Source: Kiritimatiellota bacterium B12222 | GTDB lineage: Bacteria > Verrucomicrobiota > Kiritimatiellia > SS1-B-03-39 > UBA6053 | Length of the DNA stretch: 64,000 nt | Assembly (NCBI GenBank): GCA_029719485.1 | Contig: CP120722.1 | Location: 186,001-250,000, forward strand | Direction of reading: 5' to 3' | Shown: piece by piece, positions 9,120 through 19,755 of the stretch | Numbering within the stretch: the first letter of the stretch is position 1 | Layout: every line of letters begins with the position of its first letter | Position numbers and translations under genes: made by a program | The notes under the pieces: generated by a model | The model's input: only the letters and a program-made list of their open reading frames with translations | Told to the model about the DNA's origin: nothing | The model's database searches: none

Positions 9120-10991
9120 TCACTCCCCAGAGCTGGAACCCTCCCCATCCACCCGCACAGAAATCACCTGTTCTGACAACGCTCCTTTCTCCAAACGAAA
9201 CTCCTGCATCACGACTCGTCCTTCCACTTCGACCCGAAGTTCGTAATCCCCATAAAACCCACGGCCGGCCATGCTCCCTTCAGCATCCGTCTTGCCACTG
9301 AGATTCGTCCACCAGGTTTCCTGACTTAACTCCTTCCAAATTTCGGCATTCGGCTTCGCAACCCACTCTTTACTGTACATCGCGGCACGTGGACGCCAAT
9401 GCGCTCCCGCCCAAAATCCCCAACATTGTACCCCCACCACCGCAGGATGACTGAAAGCCACGGTTAACAAATCCCGAGTGTAATCCGCCTGCAACATTTC
9501 ATCATCGGTATTCACATCAAACTCGGTGATGCGAATGGCTAAGTCTGGAAAACGCTGATGATAGCGTTCTAAAATTTCATATACTTTCGGAATCGATGTC
9601 GGCGTCTCTCCAAAATGACCCTGCATTCCCATCCCTGTAATCGGCGCCCCACTTTCCACCAAGAAAGCGAGGGTCTCTTCAAAATGTTGCTGATGCAAGG
9701 TATCGCGTCCTCCACCACTGAGAATGGCAAAGTCATTTAAGTAGAGTGGATGATCCAGCAATACCTCACGTGCGGCCTGAAACCAATCCACCATGATCTC
9801 ATCTCCAAACTTATCCATCAACAGATGATTATTGTAGGGCTCATTCACCACATCCCACTCGTCGGTTAACTCTGCAGTAGCACCTCCAATATTTCGAATA
9901 TGATCCAAAATATTTTGCTGAATCTCATTATCTTGAACAGGATCTTCTGCAGAAAGTTTTTGCACCATCCACTCCGGCAAATGTTTTTCCCCTGGCCACA
10001 CCATGACATGCCCCCGGAGATAGAATCCCTGATCCTTCAACCACTTCAAAGCCGCCAAAGTGTTTTCCGGTGCATAATGACCGCCCCATAACCCCTCCCA
10101 AGGCGCCCATTTTAATCCATTTTCCGTACCACTTTGATTAAACGTCTCCACCAGCGCTTCACGATACCGTTCCCCATCTTCCGATTTCCACAGCAGGGGT
10201 CCCACATTCACCACCGAACCAAAATGGAAGGCATGCTTTTTTAAACCGACCGCAATGTCCACCTGCGATAAGGCTTTCCCTTCCCCATCTTTCACCTGAA
10301 TTTTAAAATTACCCTTTCGATATTTTTCAATCCGTTGATCAGCCTCCCTCCTCCAATCCGCGTCATCAGATCGACCCTCATAGGTCGCACGCGTCGTGGG
10401 TAAGTCATCCCGTTCATAAAGATCCCGATAATTAAGAAATTGAAGCCCTGCCAATTCAAAACGATGCGGAGCTAAGCCACCCCCAAATCCAAATTGTAAA
10501 CTTAATTTCCCTGCGTCTAACGCGTCGGTCACCGGAAGGGAAAACGTGAACTGTTGCCACTCTTTACTGGCCTCAATTTCCCGAAGCAAATATTTTTTAT
10601 ATTCTGGAGCTGGCCCTTGCACAAAAACCGTACAACGACTCACCCCAGATTCATCACTGTTTTCCAACGACCGCATGGAAACCTGCACCAAGACAATATC
10701 GCCTTTCTGCACAGCACCCGTCACAGGAAACATCACGGCCGTACTATAAAAAGTTCCACCACCTTGTCGTACATCCACGCGCATCGCCCGCGAAAAAGGC
10801 TGATCCACCAAATCAACCGCCTCTAGGGTCGCCAACTCACCTCCCCCATAAAACTTAAGCGGCTGAGACAAAACATCCGCCGGCAATAAAGGAAGCCCTC
10901 CTACGGGAAGAGGATCCTCAGCAAGGACCCCAAAAGGGCACAAACCAAAGGAAACTAAAATCAGAACGAGAAAATGAGCTGCGGTTTTCAT
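9120..10991 (-). CDS. Secreted family 10 glycoside hydrolase (endo-beta-1,4-xylanase-like)
   Basis: The product is 623 residues with a signal peptide (1-24, cleavage after VLA). Residues of about 40-190 form a CBM4/9-like galactose-binding-fold module, followed by a linker. The GH10 barrel spans about 230-570: HAFHFGSVVN, RGHVMVWPG near 326, the acid/base in VVNEP (Glu384) and the nucleophile in ITEFDVN (Glu490). A short C-terminal beta-rich extension (TDAEGSMAGRGFYGDYEL and onward) resembles the tail of exported marine GH10 enzymes. It should cleave internal beta-1,4-xylan or a related mixed xylan outside the cell or in the periplasm. It is transcribed alone. Confidence 0.9.
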   Translation of the reverse strand: MKTAAHFLVLILVSFGLCPFGVLAEDPLPVGGLPLLPADVLSQPLKFYGGGELATLEAVDLVDQPFSRAMRVDVRQGGGTFYSTAVMFPVTGAVQKGDIVLVQVSMRSLENSDESGVSRCTVFVQGPAPEYKKYLLREIEASKEWQQFTFSLPVTDALDAGKLSLQFGFGGGLAPHRFELAGLQFLNYRDLYERDDLPTTRATYEGRSDDADWRREADQRIEKYRKGNFKIQVKDGEGKALSQVDIAVGLKKHAFHFGSVVNVGPLLWKSEDGERYREALVETFNQSGTENGLKWAPWEGLWGGHYAPENTLAALKWLKDQGFYLRGHVMVWPGEKHLPEWMVQKLSAEDPVQDNEIQQNILDHIRNIGGATAELTDEWDVVNEPYNNHLLMDKFGDEIMVDWFQAAREVLLDHPLYLNDFAILSGGGRDTLHQQHFEETLAFLVESGAPITGMGMQGHFGETPTSIPKVYEILERYHQRFPDLAIRITEFDVNTDDEMLQADYTRDLLTVAFSHPAVVGVQCWGFWAGAHWRPRAAMYSKEWVAKPNAEIWKELSQETWWTNLSGKTDAEGSMAGRGFYGDYELRVEVEGRVVMQEFRLEKGALSEQVISVRVDGEGSSSGE

Positions 10992-11236
10992 ATTTTATTT
11001 GTTCGTTATTCCAACGGGGATTGCATCCACAATCTAAATACCCACTAGAAATCTTACACGCATGCTCACACACCATGAAAACAATTCCAAATGCTTTTCA
11101 CCTTATGCGCAACGTAAATCATCAAGAACCACTTTCCCGCCAGTGGCAGCAAGAAAAATGTGTATTTGAGCACCTATTCGCCTATTGCCCACGCCACGGC
11201 TCTACGGCCCTGCGACGAGGGAACACCGCAGATCCA
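10992..11236. other. Intergenic region between xylanase and autotransporter
   Basis: About 245 bases separate the xylanase start from the autotransporter stop. I see no convincing gene, hairpin terminator or repeat here; it should contain the xylanase promoter (leftward). Confidence 0.4.
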
Positions 11237-14200
11237 TTAAAAAGTGATCTTCACGCCGACCGAGCCACCATTGGTTGTCACGTTCTCGGAGAATTTTCCC
11301 TCGTAGCGAATGTGTCCGGAGTAAACATTCGTAAATTGAAGGTCAAACCCAGCTGTGATCATCATGCTCACCTCATCAATCGGAAGTTCAGTCGTAAACG
11401 CCCCAGCCGCCTCTGGCGCACCGGTGAAGCTTGCATCCTGCTCCCATGAATCTGAGGTGGAAAGGTCAAGGGCTGGGCGAATGAAGGTCCGTAAAACCCA
11501 ATCGTTCGAATAATCAGTACGATGTCCGATTTCAAAAGCTGGTGTAAAAAACAGCGTTGATTGGTCAGCGGATTCCACCGCGAGATCCAACCCGCCGGCT
11601 CCCATCTCCGTGTAGGAGCTCGAGTGGGTGTAGACGCCGGTGAGCGTTAGCATGGGTCGTAGGTAGATCCGCTTATATGGTTTCGTGTAAGCCGTGCGGA
11701 AAGCGAGGGCACCCGTCTGAACTTGGGGAGAGCCCTCGGCCGTGCCCGTTTGCCCCGGAAAGGTGATTCGGCGATAGGTATCATACCACCCCATACTCGC
11801 ACTCGCGGCTCCGGCAAACAGCCAGCCCCCTTCTTCGTGCTTGAAGGTAATCGCACCGAGAACCGTGTCCCCGTTGCCCGAACTGACGTTGTCCTTGCTG
11901 TTTAAAGCATCGGAGCGATACGCAATGGAACCTCCGAGATAGCTATTGTCGCTTAAAGCAGCCTGACCACCCATCTGGTACATCGTGCTATCGATTTCGT
12001 AGTTCCCAAAACCATCATTGTTCCGTTGGGTGGTCGCACGGCCGTGGACGCGGGCCCAAAGCGACGGATTTTCGGCAAGCTGGGTGGTATCACCCTCAAA
12101 GATGGGTCCGTTGAGAACCGTATCGGAAAAGTATTGGGCCTCCGTCGCCCCACGAGCCCCGAACCCTAAGGTGGATCCCGGAGTCAGTTCATTTAAATAA
12201 GTTCCGATCTGTCCGGGCTGGATCCGCGAAATCGTATCGAGGGTCCCGAAGATATCGAGGCTTCCGCTTTCGGCGAGGAAGACATCCTCCAGGTAGTCGG
12301 CCATTGCGAGTTGGTTCTCAGTGAAATCCGAATCGAAAGTGCGTAGATCGATGCCCACCACGGCGATCGTGTACTTGTTCCCCGAGCGTCCAAGGTTGTA
12401 GTCGAAAATACCACCTAATGAGTTGTCGAGTCCCAGCCCACCGGTCATCTCGTCGGCGACCTCAATCAGGGTGAGGCGTCGGTTCGGGAGAATGCGCGAT
12501 CCGGGCGCGGGCTGCGGTCGAACCCGGCCGTCGAAATTCGCGTCCCCTTCGATTTTGAGTGCGTCATTCTGCCCGCGCTCGAAGTCCGTGCGGAAAATCA
12601 AGGTGCCCCCAGAGGATTGCACAAAGTCTCCGGTAATGGTGGTGCGGCCATAACTCTTGTCACTTATGCCGTGTCCGACGAAAATTTTGCCTTCGTTACG
12701 CACGTTTGCCTGAATGAGATCCCCTGGATAGAACTGCCCCCTCGCCAGGTTATTGATCTGAACGTCGGATGTGCCGGGGCCCCTTTGTATGTTGCCGACC
12801 AAGCTGCCGTTGTTGTTGAGATTAATCCCACCAGTTCCGTTCGCATCGAGACGAGCCGCGATCCCGGAAGCCGAACTGAGGCTGCCCCCACTGTTAATCG
12901 TCAAGTTGGAAGTGTTGGTACTTTTAGTGATAATCCAGGCGCCGTAGCCCTGTGAACCTTGGCCTCCGACCACGTCGCCGTTGATGGTGACGTTAACAGT
13001 CGTACTGCTTACCCCCGGACTGTCCTGCTGGGCGAGGATGCCGACGCTATTGGTTCCAGAGACCTGAATGCTACCCGTTTGCGTGATCGTAATATTTCCA
13101 GCTGTCGAGGTACCGGATGCAGAACTCGATCCAAAATTGACCGAATCCTCATAGCCCATAAATCCGCCTCCTCCGCCGATACTCTGGGCAAAAATCCCAT
13201 GCGAGGCATCGCCGGTGGTTGTGATGTAGCCGTCATAATTAACCGTTACACCTGCACCGTTTCCAACAGAGGCAAGTGCGCGAGAACCGACGCCTTCGTA
13301 AAAGGTAGGCGCCGCATTGGGATAACCCGCGATGCCCCCGCCACCCCCGATGGATTGGGCGATAATCCCGTGCGAGAAAAGACCAAATGTTTCAATAAGG
13401 CTTCCCGAAGCGAGGGTGATGCTGACCGAACCGCCATTTCCATTACTACCTGAGCCACCCAGGGCCACTGGGGCATTCTCAACATTCTGCCCGTAAAAGG
13501 GCGCCCAGGCCAAGCCGCCCCCCCCGCCGATGGATTGGGCAACGATGCCGCTGGAAGCCCAACCACTCGTTTCGATATTAGCGACCCCGCCATCAATTTC
13601 AACCGTGCCTCCGCTCCCCGATGATCCGGAACCTCCACCCACCGCGAGTGAAATCGAAGGACTGGCCATGCCTGAGCTGATCGCAATGCTGGAACCCGTA
13701 CCCCCAACACCCCCGCCGCCTCCAATAGATTGAAGCACCACGGCGTGGGCAGCGTCATCCGTCGTGATTACATTCGGATTACCAGAGAGGGACACTTTTG
13801 AGTCTGTGCCGTTACTGTTCAAGAATCCATTGCCACCACTGCCCCCGGAACCGGCAAAATCACCGCCGAGTTGGATGCTTCCCGGCGAAGTGCTGTCACT
13901 ACCTCCGGCCGCGGTCGATCCATCGGCACCGATTCCCCCACCACCACCGATAGACTGGGCGTGAATGCCAAAGGCGGCATAGCCTTCCGTCAAAATCTGG
14001 TTATTCGATCCGTTAAGATTCACCGTGACGCCACTCCCGTCGCCAGCATACCCGCCATTACCCTGAACGGCGAGGTTGATACTCAAATCGGGTTGTCCCT
14101 CCGTATTCGCGGCCAAAGCCGTTCCACCCTTGCCCCCTCCGCCACCAATGGATTGAGCGAGAATCGCACTGGACCAGTCTCCGGAGGTCCGAATCCCACC

Positions 14201-17200
14201 ACTATTCGTTATGTACACCGAACCGCCATTAGCCGCAGCACCGCCACCACCACCAATCTCCAAGGAGAAATCGGCACTTAGTGACGTCGAATCGTTGCTT
14301 CCATCGCCCTCAGATAACGAAAACCTACGCTTGCTGGTGCTTGGGTCAACAGGATTATCGGCAGAAGCATCGCTACCGGCTCCTCCTCCCACGCCCCCTC
14401 CGCCACCGATGGATTGAGCGAGAATCCCCACAGAATCCCCACCAAAGGTACGAATAGAACCTTGATTCCACACGCTAACGGTTCCGCCGTTGCTCCCGGA
14501 TCCGCCATCGCGACCAAGGGCGATTGAGACGGAGCCCTCCAAATCGAGGTCCGACGCCTCTTCACCTTCTTCGCCCCCACCAGAGACGGAGGCCGCGGCC
14601 CCAAAACTGAGACTTCCCCCCTGTGAGGTGCCCCCTCCCCCACCAATGGACTGGGCGACAACGCCATGCGATCCCGATCCATAGGTTTTGATCAATGATC
14701 CCCCAAAGAGAGTCGCGGTTATATTTCCACCCACGCCCCCGGAACCTCCAGAAGCGCCAATGTTGACCGAGGTTTCAATATTCACCGTTCCCCCGCGACT
14801 ACGGGTATTGCCACTGCCAAAACCGGCATTGCCACCACCGCCCCCGATGGATTGAAGGATAATCGCATTGGAATAATCGCCATAGGTAACAACCGTGGCA
14901 TCCCCTTCCGCCTCGCCCGCAGCATTTGCAGCAAAGAAGATCACCGCGTTTGACCCATTGCCGCCACCGCCTCCGGACCCACCCATCGTAAACGTGCCGG
15001 TCACTTTAACGGAGTTCTCAACCTCGCCGCTCCCGCCGACCGTAGCCGCAGTCGCAGAAGAGTCCCCCCCTACGCCCCCCCCACCGCCAACGGATTGAAC
15101 AATGATGCCGTGCGATCCCTGTCCTTGAGTCGTTACAGAGGCGGAATCGTAGAAATAACCAAAAGCCGAACCACCCGTGCCACCAATCCCTCCCGAACCA
15201 CCAACCGATGCTCCCGCAGATACCGCAAACTCTGTATCGGTCTCGGGCACAGGTACGGCAACCGCAAGTGCCGAAGCCGTAGCACTGCCACCCGCTCCTC
15301 CTCCGCCACCAATGGCCTGAATGACAACCCCGTAAGCATCGACCGGATTGGTATTAGTAGGCTGGCTAGCGGCCAGCGTGGAAAGACCCGTTGCAATGGA
15401 GGAATTGGAAATACCAACGTTACTACCTCCCCCTGTGCCACCGGAACCTCCGGAACCACCCACCCCAACGGCTGCATCAAAGCCGATCCCGACCGAGTGA
15501 GAATAGGCGGAACCACCACTGCCCCCGCCTCCCCCGATGGACTGGTTCAAAACTCCAATCGAGTTACTACCGCCTGTAAGAATTTTCTGACCCCCAGCGA
15601 TCAAGACCGCGGCATCACCGCCATCACCTCCAGCCCCGCCGGTGCCCCCGACGGCAACACTGATCTCCGGGCCCTCTGCCGATGCATTGCCGGCATTCCC
15701 CCCACCCCCGCCAATCGACTGATTGACGATAGCGTGCGAGAGCTGTCCGAGAGTCGAGACCTGGCCGTAAGTGGTATTAAGATTGAGTTCGGTGTTCCCA
15801 CCGCTTCCTCCGGAAGCGCCATTGCTCCCAATCGTGATCACCCCACCTGCATCGCCCCCGGTGCCCCCACCTCCAGCGATGCTTTGGCTAAGAATGCCGA
15901 TGGCGTTGCTGCCTTGTGTCGAAATATTTCCTGTTCCTGTGAGGCCAATCGTCCCGCCATCGCCTCCAGCTGCGCTGTCCCCTCCGAGCCCAACCGCTCC
16001 GCTTCCGTCCCCAGCTGAGCCTCCACCGCCCGCGATCGATTGAAGGATGATCGCATGGGAGCCATCCCCAAAAGTCGCCGTTTCGGAACCCTCTTGAAGG
16101 GAAATAATGAAATCACCCAGCGTCCCCGGACTCCCTCCCGTGCCACCATCCGCGTAGAAAACCGAACGTGAGTCACCGGCGTTACCACCCGCCCCCGTAA
16201 GGGCCTGGAGTAAAATGCCGAAACTATCCTCACCCTCGGTGACGACAGAACCGCCATGGGAAAGCGTGACCGTGCCCGTGCTACCGCCATTACCCGCGTC
16301 ACCGCCATGGCTGGCCACCCCGTCGTCGCCAGCGGTCCCCCCGTTACCCCCGGCCCCACTCAGCGTGCGAGCCACGAGACCAGAACTGTCATTTCCAGAA
16401 GTGATGATAGCCGAAGACGTTTCGGTCGTCAGATCAAGACTCCCCCCCGCTCCGCCGACCCCGCCATCTCCGGCGCGATTACCAAGAAATTCGGAGAGAT
16501 CACTCCCCCGCTGCCCATTTTGTCCGATCGACTGAATTCCCACGCCAAAGCTACTGTCGCCATTCATTTCAATGATGGACGAATTTCCGAGTGTGAACGT
16601 AACCGTATTGCCGCTTCCCCCCGACCCGCCGGTTTTACCTTTGTTTGAGGTCGCGGAATTAATGTCCCCGGCCCGTCCAGCAGTTCCACCTTGGGAGATG
16701 AGAACCACTCCTTTAGATCCCGAGCCCGTAGTGGTGATCGTGGAAGGAACCGAACCTGTGGTGGAAAAAGTGACAGCGCCCGCATTTCCACCCGACCCTC
16801 CAGTACTGCCATCGGAGGATGTTGAGCTATCCCCATCGATATCCCCGCCACGCAGCCCCGACCCACCGAGGGACTGCATAGAGACACCATCTGAATTGTC
16901 ACCTGAAGTGCTAATCGAAACACTGCCTACCTGCCCGTTAAGGGTCGCGGTTAAACTTCCGGCCGTTCCACCATCCCCCCCATCACCCGAACCGCCAACA
17001 CCAAGGGTTGGATTATCGTAGTTCGTTCCTTCCCCGCCATTGCCTCCGATTGACGTAAGGGTCAAAGCGTCTGAGTTGTCCCCTTCGGTGATAATTCCGG
17101 TTTTCACCGAAGAGCTGGTCGACGTGAGTGTCACGCTGGCGGAACTCCCGTTTCCTCCATTTCCGCCGTTGCTATAGTCCTGTTGCACTCCTCCGTCGCC

Positions 17201-18370
17201 CCCCTTACCTCCAATGCTGATGGCGTTCACACCCACGAGATTGCTGCCGCTGGTGGTGACGGTGGCATCAGTAATATTAACGGTCGCGGTACCTCCAGAC
17301 CCGCCGGTTCCTCCGTCGGTGTGGTCATAGCTCTGACCTCCAGCCCCACCGGAGGAGCCTGCCTCGATTCCTGCCCCGTTTGAAATATTCCCGCTTCCCG
17401 TCACCGCGCCATCTACGAGAATGTCACCGCCTTGCTGCAACGTGACGGTAGCCTCACTACCCGAACCGCCGTCGCCCCCCGCAGATTCGGTGGTATACGA
17501 AGCGGAGCCAGTATTTCCCAGACTTTGAGCCCGGATACCATAGGCCTGATAGGTTCCGCTACCGGTAAGGTAAAGACTGATCGGCCCACTACTCGTCACC
17601 GTTGTAGTTCCTGCATCCGACCCATTGATCCCCAGACTACCTTCGCCCTGAATACCGGAAACCGTGCGCGCAAGGATCCCATAGTTATCATCCGCTACTG
17701 TAGCGCGTGATTCCGTCGTGCCTGCCAAAAGCGCTCCTGTATTGCTCAGGTTGATCGATCCCGAGGAACCACCCGCGCCCCCCACTCCACCATCCTTAAA
17801 TTGAGAAACCCCATCACCGTTAGTACTTGAGGGGGTAACCTTTCCGCCACTTCCACCCTTTATATATGCCTCCCAGATCGAAAGCCCCCCATTGTAAGTG
17901 CCGGGTGCAAGGGTGATGGATGCCTGATTACTGGCCGCACCATCGTTCCCAACGTCACCTACGTTCCCACCCGAGCCCGCATTATATTGTGCCTTGTCTC
18001 CCGATGCATCTCCTCCGTTACCACCCAGTATTTTCAGCAGTATGCCATAAATACGGTCAGAAACTGACCCAGTCTGCGTAACCGTGATGTCAGCACCCGG
18101 TTCATTGGAAAACGAGGCAATACTACCCATAGAGGCACCGTTGCCTGCATTCTCGCTTGATGAACTGTAGCCACCCGCGCCTAAACCCTGTACGCGAATT
18201 GCGAAATTCCCGTCGGTGATGTTAATCGCATTCGGATTAATCGTCGTGGATCCTCCCTCTGTTGCGCCGAGGGTTTGATCGACGGGAACCGTGACCTGTC
18301 CAAACGATGGGGCCAGCAAAAGGAATACTGAAAAAGCAAAAGCGCCGAGAGATAATATGCGAGGGTTCAT
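11237..18370 (-). CDS. Giant glycine-rich autotransporter (type V secretion) adhesin-like protein
   Basis: The product is 2377 residues: a signal peptide (MNPRILSLGAFAFSVFLLLA, cleavage near SFG-Q), a very long glycine/serine/threonine/asparagine passenger and a C-terminal autotransporter beta-barrel of about 280 residues (WARVHGRATTQ, then alternating amphipathic strands, ending in VGVKITF with the terminal Phe needed for BAM insertion). The passenger is built of degenerate repeats of roughly 45-90 residues, each with 'T-x-G-x-x-S-x-G-I/V-x-x-QSIGGGGG' followed by a Gly-rich turn. I count about 15 QSIGGGGG-type cores in the middle plus more diverged copies nearer the N-terminus. A beta-solenoid surface fibre is likely. 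Its DNA is visibly more GC-rich than its neighbours. The ligand is unknown. Confidence 0.88.
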   Translation of the reverse strand: MNPRILSLGAFAFSVFLLLAPSFGQVTVPVDQTLGATEGGSTTINPNAINITDGNFAIRVQGLGAGGYSSSSENAGNGASMGSIASFSNEPGADITVTQTGSVSDRIYGILLKILGGNGGDASGDKAQYNAGSGGNVGDVGNDGAASNQASITLAPGTYNGGLSIWEAYIKGGSGGKVTPSSTNGDGVSQFKDGGVGGAGGSSGSINLSNTGALLAGTTESRATVADDNYGILARTVSGIQGEGSLGINGSDAGTTTVTSSGPISLYLTGSGTYQAYGIRAQSLGNTGSASYTTESAGGDGGSGSEATVTLQQGGDILVDGAVTGSGNISNGAGIEAGSSGGAGGQSYDHTDGGTGGSGGTATVNITDATVTTSGSNLVGVNAISIGGKGGDGGVQQDYSNGGNGGNGSSASVTLTSTSSSVKTGIITEGDNSDALTLTSIGGNGGEGTNYDNPTLGVGGSGDGGDGGTAGSLTATLNGQVGSVSISTSGDNSDGVSMQSLGGSGLRGGDIDGDSSTSSDGSTGGSGGNAGAVTFSTTGSVPSTITTTGSGSKGVVLISQGGTAGRAGDINSATSNKGKTGGSGGSGNTVTFTLGNSSIIEMNGDSSFGVGIQSIGQNGQRGSDLSEFLGNRAGDGGVGGAGGSLDLTTETSSAIITSGNDSSGLVARTLSGAGGNGGTAGDDGVASHGGDAGNGGSTGTVTLSHGGSVVTEGEDSFGILLQALTGAGGNAGDSRSVFYADGGTGGSPGTLGDFIISLQEGSETATFGDGSHAIILQSIAGGGGSAGDGSGAVGLGGDSAAGGDGGTIGLTGTGNISTQGSNAIGILSQSIAGGGGTGGDAGGVITIGSNGASGGSGGNTELNLNTTYGQVSTLGQLSHAIVNQSIGGGGGNAGNASAEGPEISVAVGGTGGAGGDGGDAAVLIAGGQKILTGGSNSIGVLNQSIGGGGGSGGSAYSHSVGIGFDAAVGVGGSGGSGGTGGGSNVGISNSSIATGLSTLAASQPTNTNPVDAYGVVIQAIGGGGGAGGSATASALAVAVPVPETDTEFAVSAGASVGGSGGIGGTGGSAFGYFYDSASVTTQGQGSHGIIVQSVGGGGGVGGDSSATAATVGGSGEVENSVKVTGTFTMGGSGGGGGNGSNAVIFFAANAAGEAEGDATVVTYGDYSNAIILQSIGGGGGNAGFGSGNTRSRGGTVNIETSVNIGASGGSGGVGGNITATLFGGSLIKTYGSGSHGVVAQSIGGGGGTSQGGSLSFGAAASVSGGGEEGEEASDLDLEGSVSIALGRDGGSGSNGGTVSVWNQGSIRTFGGDSVGILAQSIGGGGGVGGGAGSDASADNPVDPSTSKRRFSLSEGDGSNDSTSLSADFSLEIGGGGGAAANGGSVYITNSGGIRTSGDWSSAILAQSIGGGGGKGGTALAANTEGQPDLSINLAVQGNGGYAGDGSGVTVNLNGSNNQILTEGYAAFGIHAQSIGGGGGIGADGSTAAGGSDSTSPGSIQLGGDFAGSGGSGGNGFLNSNGTDSKVSLSGNPNVITTDDAAHAVVLQSIGGGGGVGGTGSSIAISSGMASPSISLAVGGGSGSSGSGGTVEIDGGVANIETSGWASSGIVAQSIGGGGGLAWAPFYGQNVENAPVALGGSGSNGNGGSVSITLASGSLIETFGLFSHGIIAQSIGGGGGIAGYPNAAPTFYEGVGSRALASVGNGAGVTVNYDGYITTTGDASHGIFAQSIGGGGGFMGYEDSVNFGSSSASGTSTAGNITITQTGSIQVSGTNSVGILAQQDSPGVSSTTVNVTINGDVVGGQGSQGYGAWIITKSTNTSNLTINSGGSLSSASGIAARLDANGTGGINLNNNGSLVGNIQRGPGTSDVQINNLARGQFYPGDLIQANVRNEGKIFVGHGISDKSYGRTTITGDFVQSSGGTLIFRTDFERGQNDALKIEGDANFDGRVRPQPAPGSRILPNRRLTLIEVADEMTGGLGLDNSLGGIFDYNLGRSGNKYTIAVVGIDLRTFDSDFTENQLAMADYLEDVFLAESGSLDIFGTLDTISRIQPGQIGTYLNELTPGSTLGFGARGATEAQYFSDTVLNGPIFEGDTTQLAENPSLWARVHGRATTQRNNDGFGNYEIDSTMYQMGGQAALSDNSYLGGSIAYRSDALNSKDNVSSGNGDTVLGAITFKHEEGGWLFAGAASASMGWYDTYRRITFPGQTGTAEGSPQVQTGALAFRTAYTKPYKRIYLRPMLTLTGVYTHSSSYTEMGAGGLDLAVESADQSTLFFTPAFEIGHRTDYSNDWVLRTFIRPALDLSTSDSWEQDASFTGAPEAAGAFTTELPIDEVSMMITAGFDLQFTNVYSGHIRYEGKFSENVTTNGGSVGVKITF

Positions 18371-18601
18371 AAATACAAAAGGTGGAAATGAAATTGCTCG
18401 TGTGCTGAAACAACAAAGGAGCTTGCGAGGTTCAATGAGGGCGAGGCTAATTAACTGAGTGAATAAGAAGCGGAAGTCAAGACGAAGCTATTCACCCTGT
18501 CTATGAGTCAAGCGATTTGATATTTGATCCAAGCGGAACTCCAGAGGGTGGAATCAACCCCATTTAACCCAAGAGGGTTTAGTTCGATAACCCCTAGGAT
18601 C

Positions 18602-18626
18602 AAAAGGCGGGTTCACAACCCTTTTT
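18602..18626 (-). terminator. Weak terminator-like hairpin after the GT2 gene
   Basis: GGGTT and AACCC flank a 3-base loop at 18609-18621, with an A run on one side and a T run on the other. It is short but sits directly downstream of the leftward glycosyltransferase stop. Confidence 0.4.
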
Positions 18627-18633
18627 GTAACGC

Positions 18634-19611
18634 TTATGCACAGAGGTAATAATCCCGAACGGATACCCGTCCGGTCGATTGAAGATACGCTTGAATTTTA
18701 TTTCGGACTCCCCGATTCGCAACTCCACTCAACACAAACGCATTTTCGGGAAGCTCACGGTAATTTTGTACAGGTACACCCTCTAGCCTCTGTCCAAATT
18801 TTTTGGGATCGACATCGACATACCCCTCTAATCGATCCAGACCCGAAAACCGTCGACGACTGACCCGTCCCGCCCCCCACAACCAAATGGGTCGATCATC
18901 AGGAAGGACTTTATTTAAATACTGACACTTTATCCGATAAAATGCGTCTGGTGCATATCGATCTTCCTGACGTGAAAGTCGATCTGGTAAATCATTCCAG
19001 GTCATCAAAACCTCAGGAAGCTTTGCAAACAACACTCCCTCATCCATCCACCTTAACCACAACTCAAAATCTTCTGGGAACGCCCCTTCCCGATATCCCT
19101 CCGCCATTCCTTTACGCCACATCACCGAGGGATGGGCTACCGGCGCATCGACAAATCGATTTTGAAAATGTTCATCCGGAGTCAACAGTTCGTTCATCCA
19201 ATCCACATGCGCCGCATATCCAGCATGTTGTACGCGATCACCTCCAAACGCCACCTGACATCCCACAACCCCTACCTCCGGATGACTTTGGAGATAAGCC
19301 ACTTGTTTGACCAAACGCGTTGGGACACAATAATCATCCGCATCCATACGAGCAATAAATGCCCCTTGGGCCAAATCACAGCCTGCATTTAATGCCGACA
19401 CAATCCCCCCATGTGGCAGTGAGATCAAACGAATGCGCGCATCCTTCTCCGCAAAAGCTTTTGCCTGTTCCGAGCTCCCATCGCTCGACCCATCATCTAC
19501 CAACAAAAGCTCCCACTCACTCATGGTTTGAGCCAAAATACTACTTACCGCAACCGACAAGGTCGATGCCGCATTATAAAAGGGAAGCACAATAGAAACC
19601 AAGATACTCAT
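18634..19611 (-). CDS. Family 2 glycosyltransferase
   Basis: The product is 325 residues from the ATG at 19611 (MSILVSIVLPFYNAA); a TTG at 19659 is possible but would place a charged extension before the core strand. GT-A fold features of GT2 enzymes are clear: VSIVLPFYN at the start, LLVDDGSSDGS, the metal-binding DxD region RMDADDYC, and EDFELWLRW later. It should transfer a sugar from an NDP-sugar to a cell-surface glycan or lipid carrier at the cytoplasmic face. The C-terminal part (GAGRVSRRRFSGLDRLEGYVDV) looks like a separate small alpha/beta domain. It is downstream of gyrA but separated from it by a terminator. Confidence 0.85.
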   Translation of the reverse strand: MSILVSIVLPFYNAASTLSVAVSSILAQTMSEWELLLVDDGSSDGSSEQAKAFAEKDARIRLISLPHGGIVSALNAGCDLAQGAFIARMDADDYCVPTRLVKQVAYLQSHPEVGVVGCQVAFGGDRVQHAGYAAHVDWMNELLTPDEHFQNRFVDAPVAHPSVMWRKGMAEGYREGAFPEDFELWLRWMDEGVLFAKLPEVLMTWNDLPDRLSRQEDRYAPDAFYRIKCQYLNKVLPDDRPIWLWGAGRVSRRRFSGLDRLEGYVDVDPKKFGQRLEGVPVQNYRELPENAFVLSGVANRGVRNKIQAYLQSTGRVSVRDYYLCA

Positions 19612-19686
19612 CTCAGCGAACCCATCATACCTCCATCGTATTTTCGAGCTTTTCGACAAGATTCATCAACGTTCTTGCGCTTCACA

Positions 19687-19719
19687 CAAAAAACCCGAGG
19701 CCAAAACCTCGGGTTTTTC
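19687..19719 (-). terminator. Strong intrinsic terminator of the gyrase genes
   Basis: AAAAACCCGAGG and CCTCGGGTTTTT form a perfect 12-bp stem with a 6-base loop directly after the gyrA stop. The T run lies on the minus strand 3' side and the structure is symmetric. Confidence 0.85.
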
Positions 19720-19755
19720 AGCCTGCCATCGGCAAGCATATCTGAAGGCTACAGA

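Noticed and set aside
11021..11449. Plus-strand frame between xylanase and autotransporter
   Set aside because: Half of it is antisense to the autotransporter barrel, it lacks a ribosome site and its composition is not protein-like.
12959..16018. Long plus-strand reading frames (for example 15095-16018 and 12959-13453) opposite the autotransporter
   Set aside because: They mirror the GC-rich, repetitive codons of the minus-strand gene, have low-complexity compositions and no start signals or domains.
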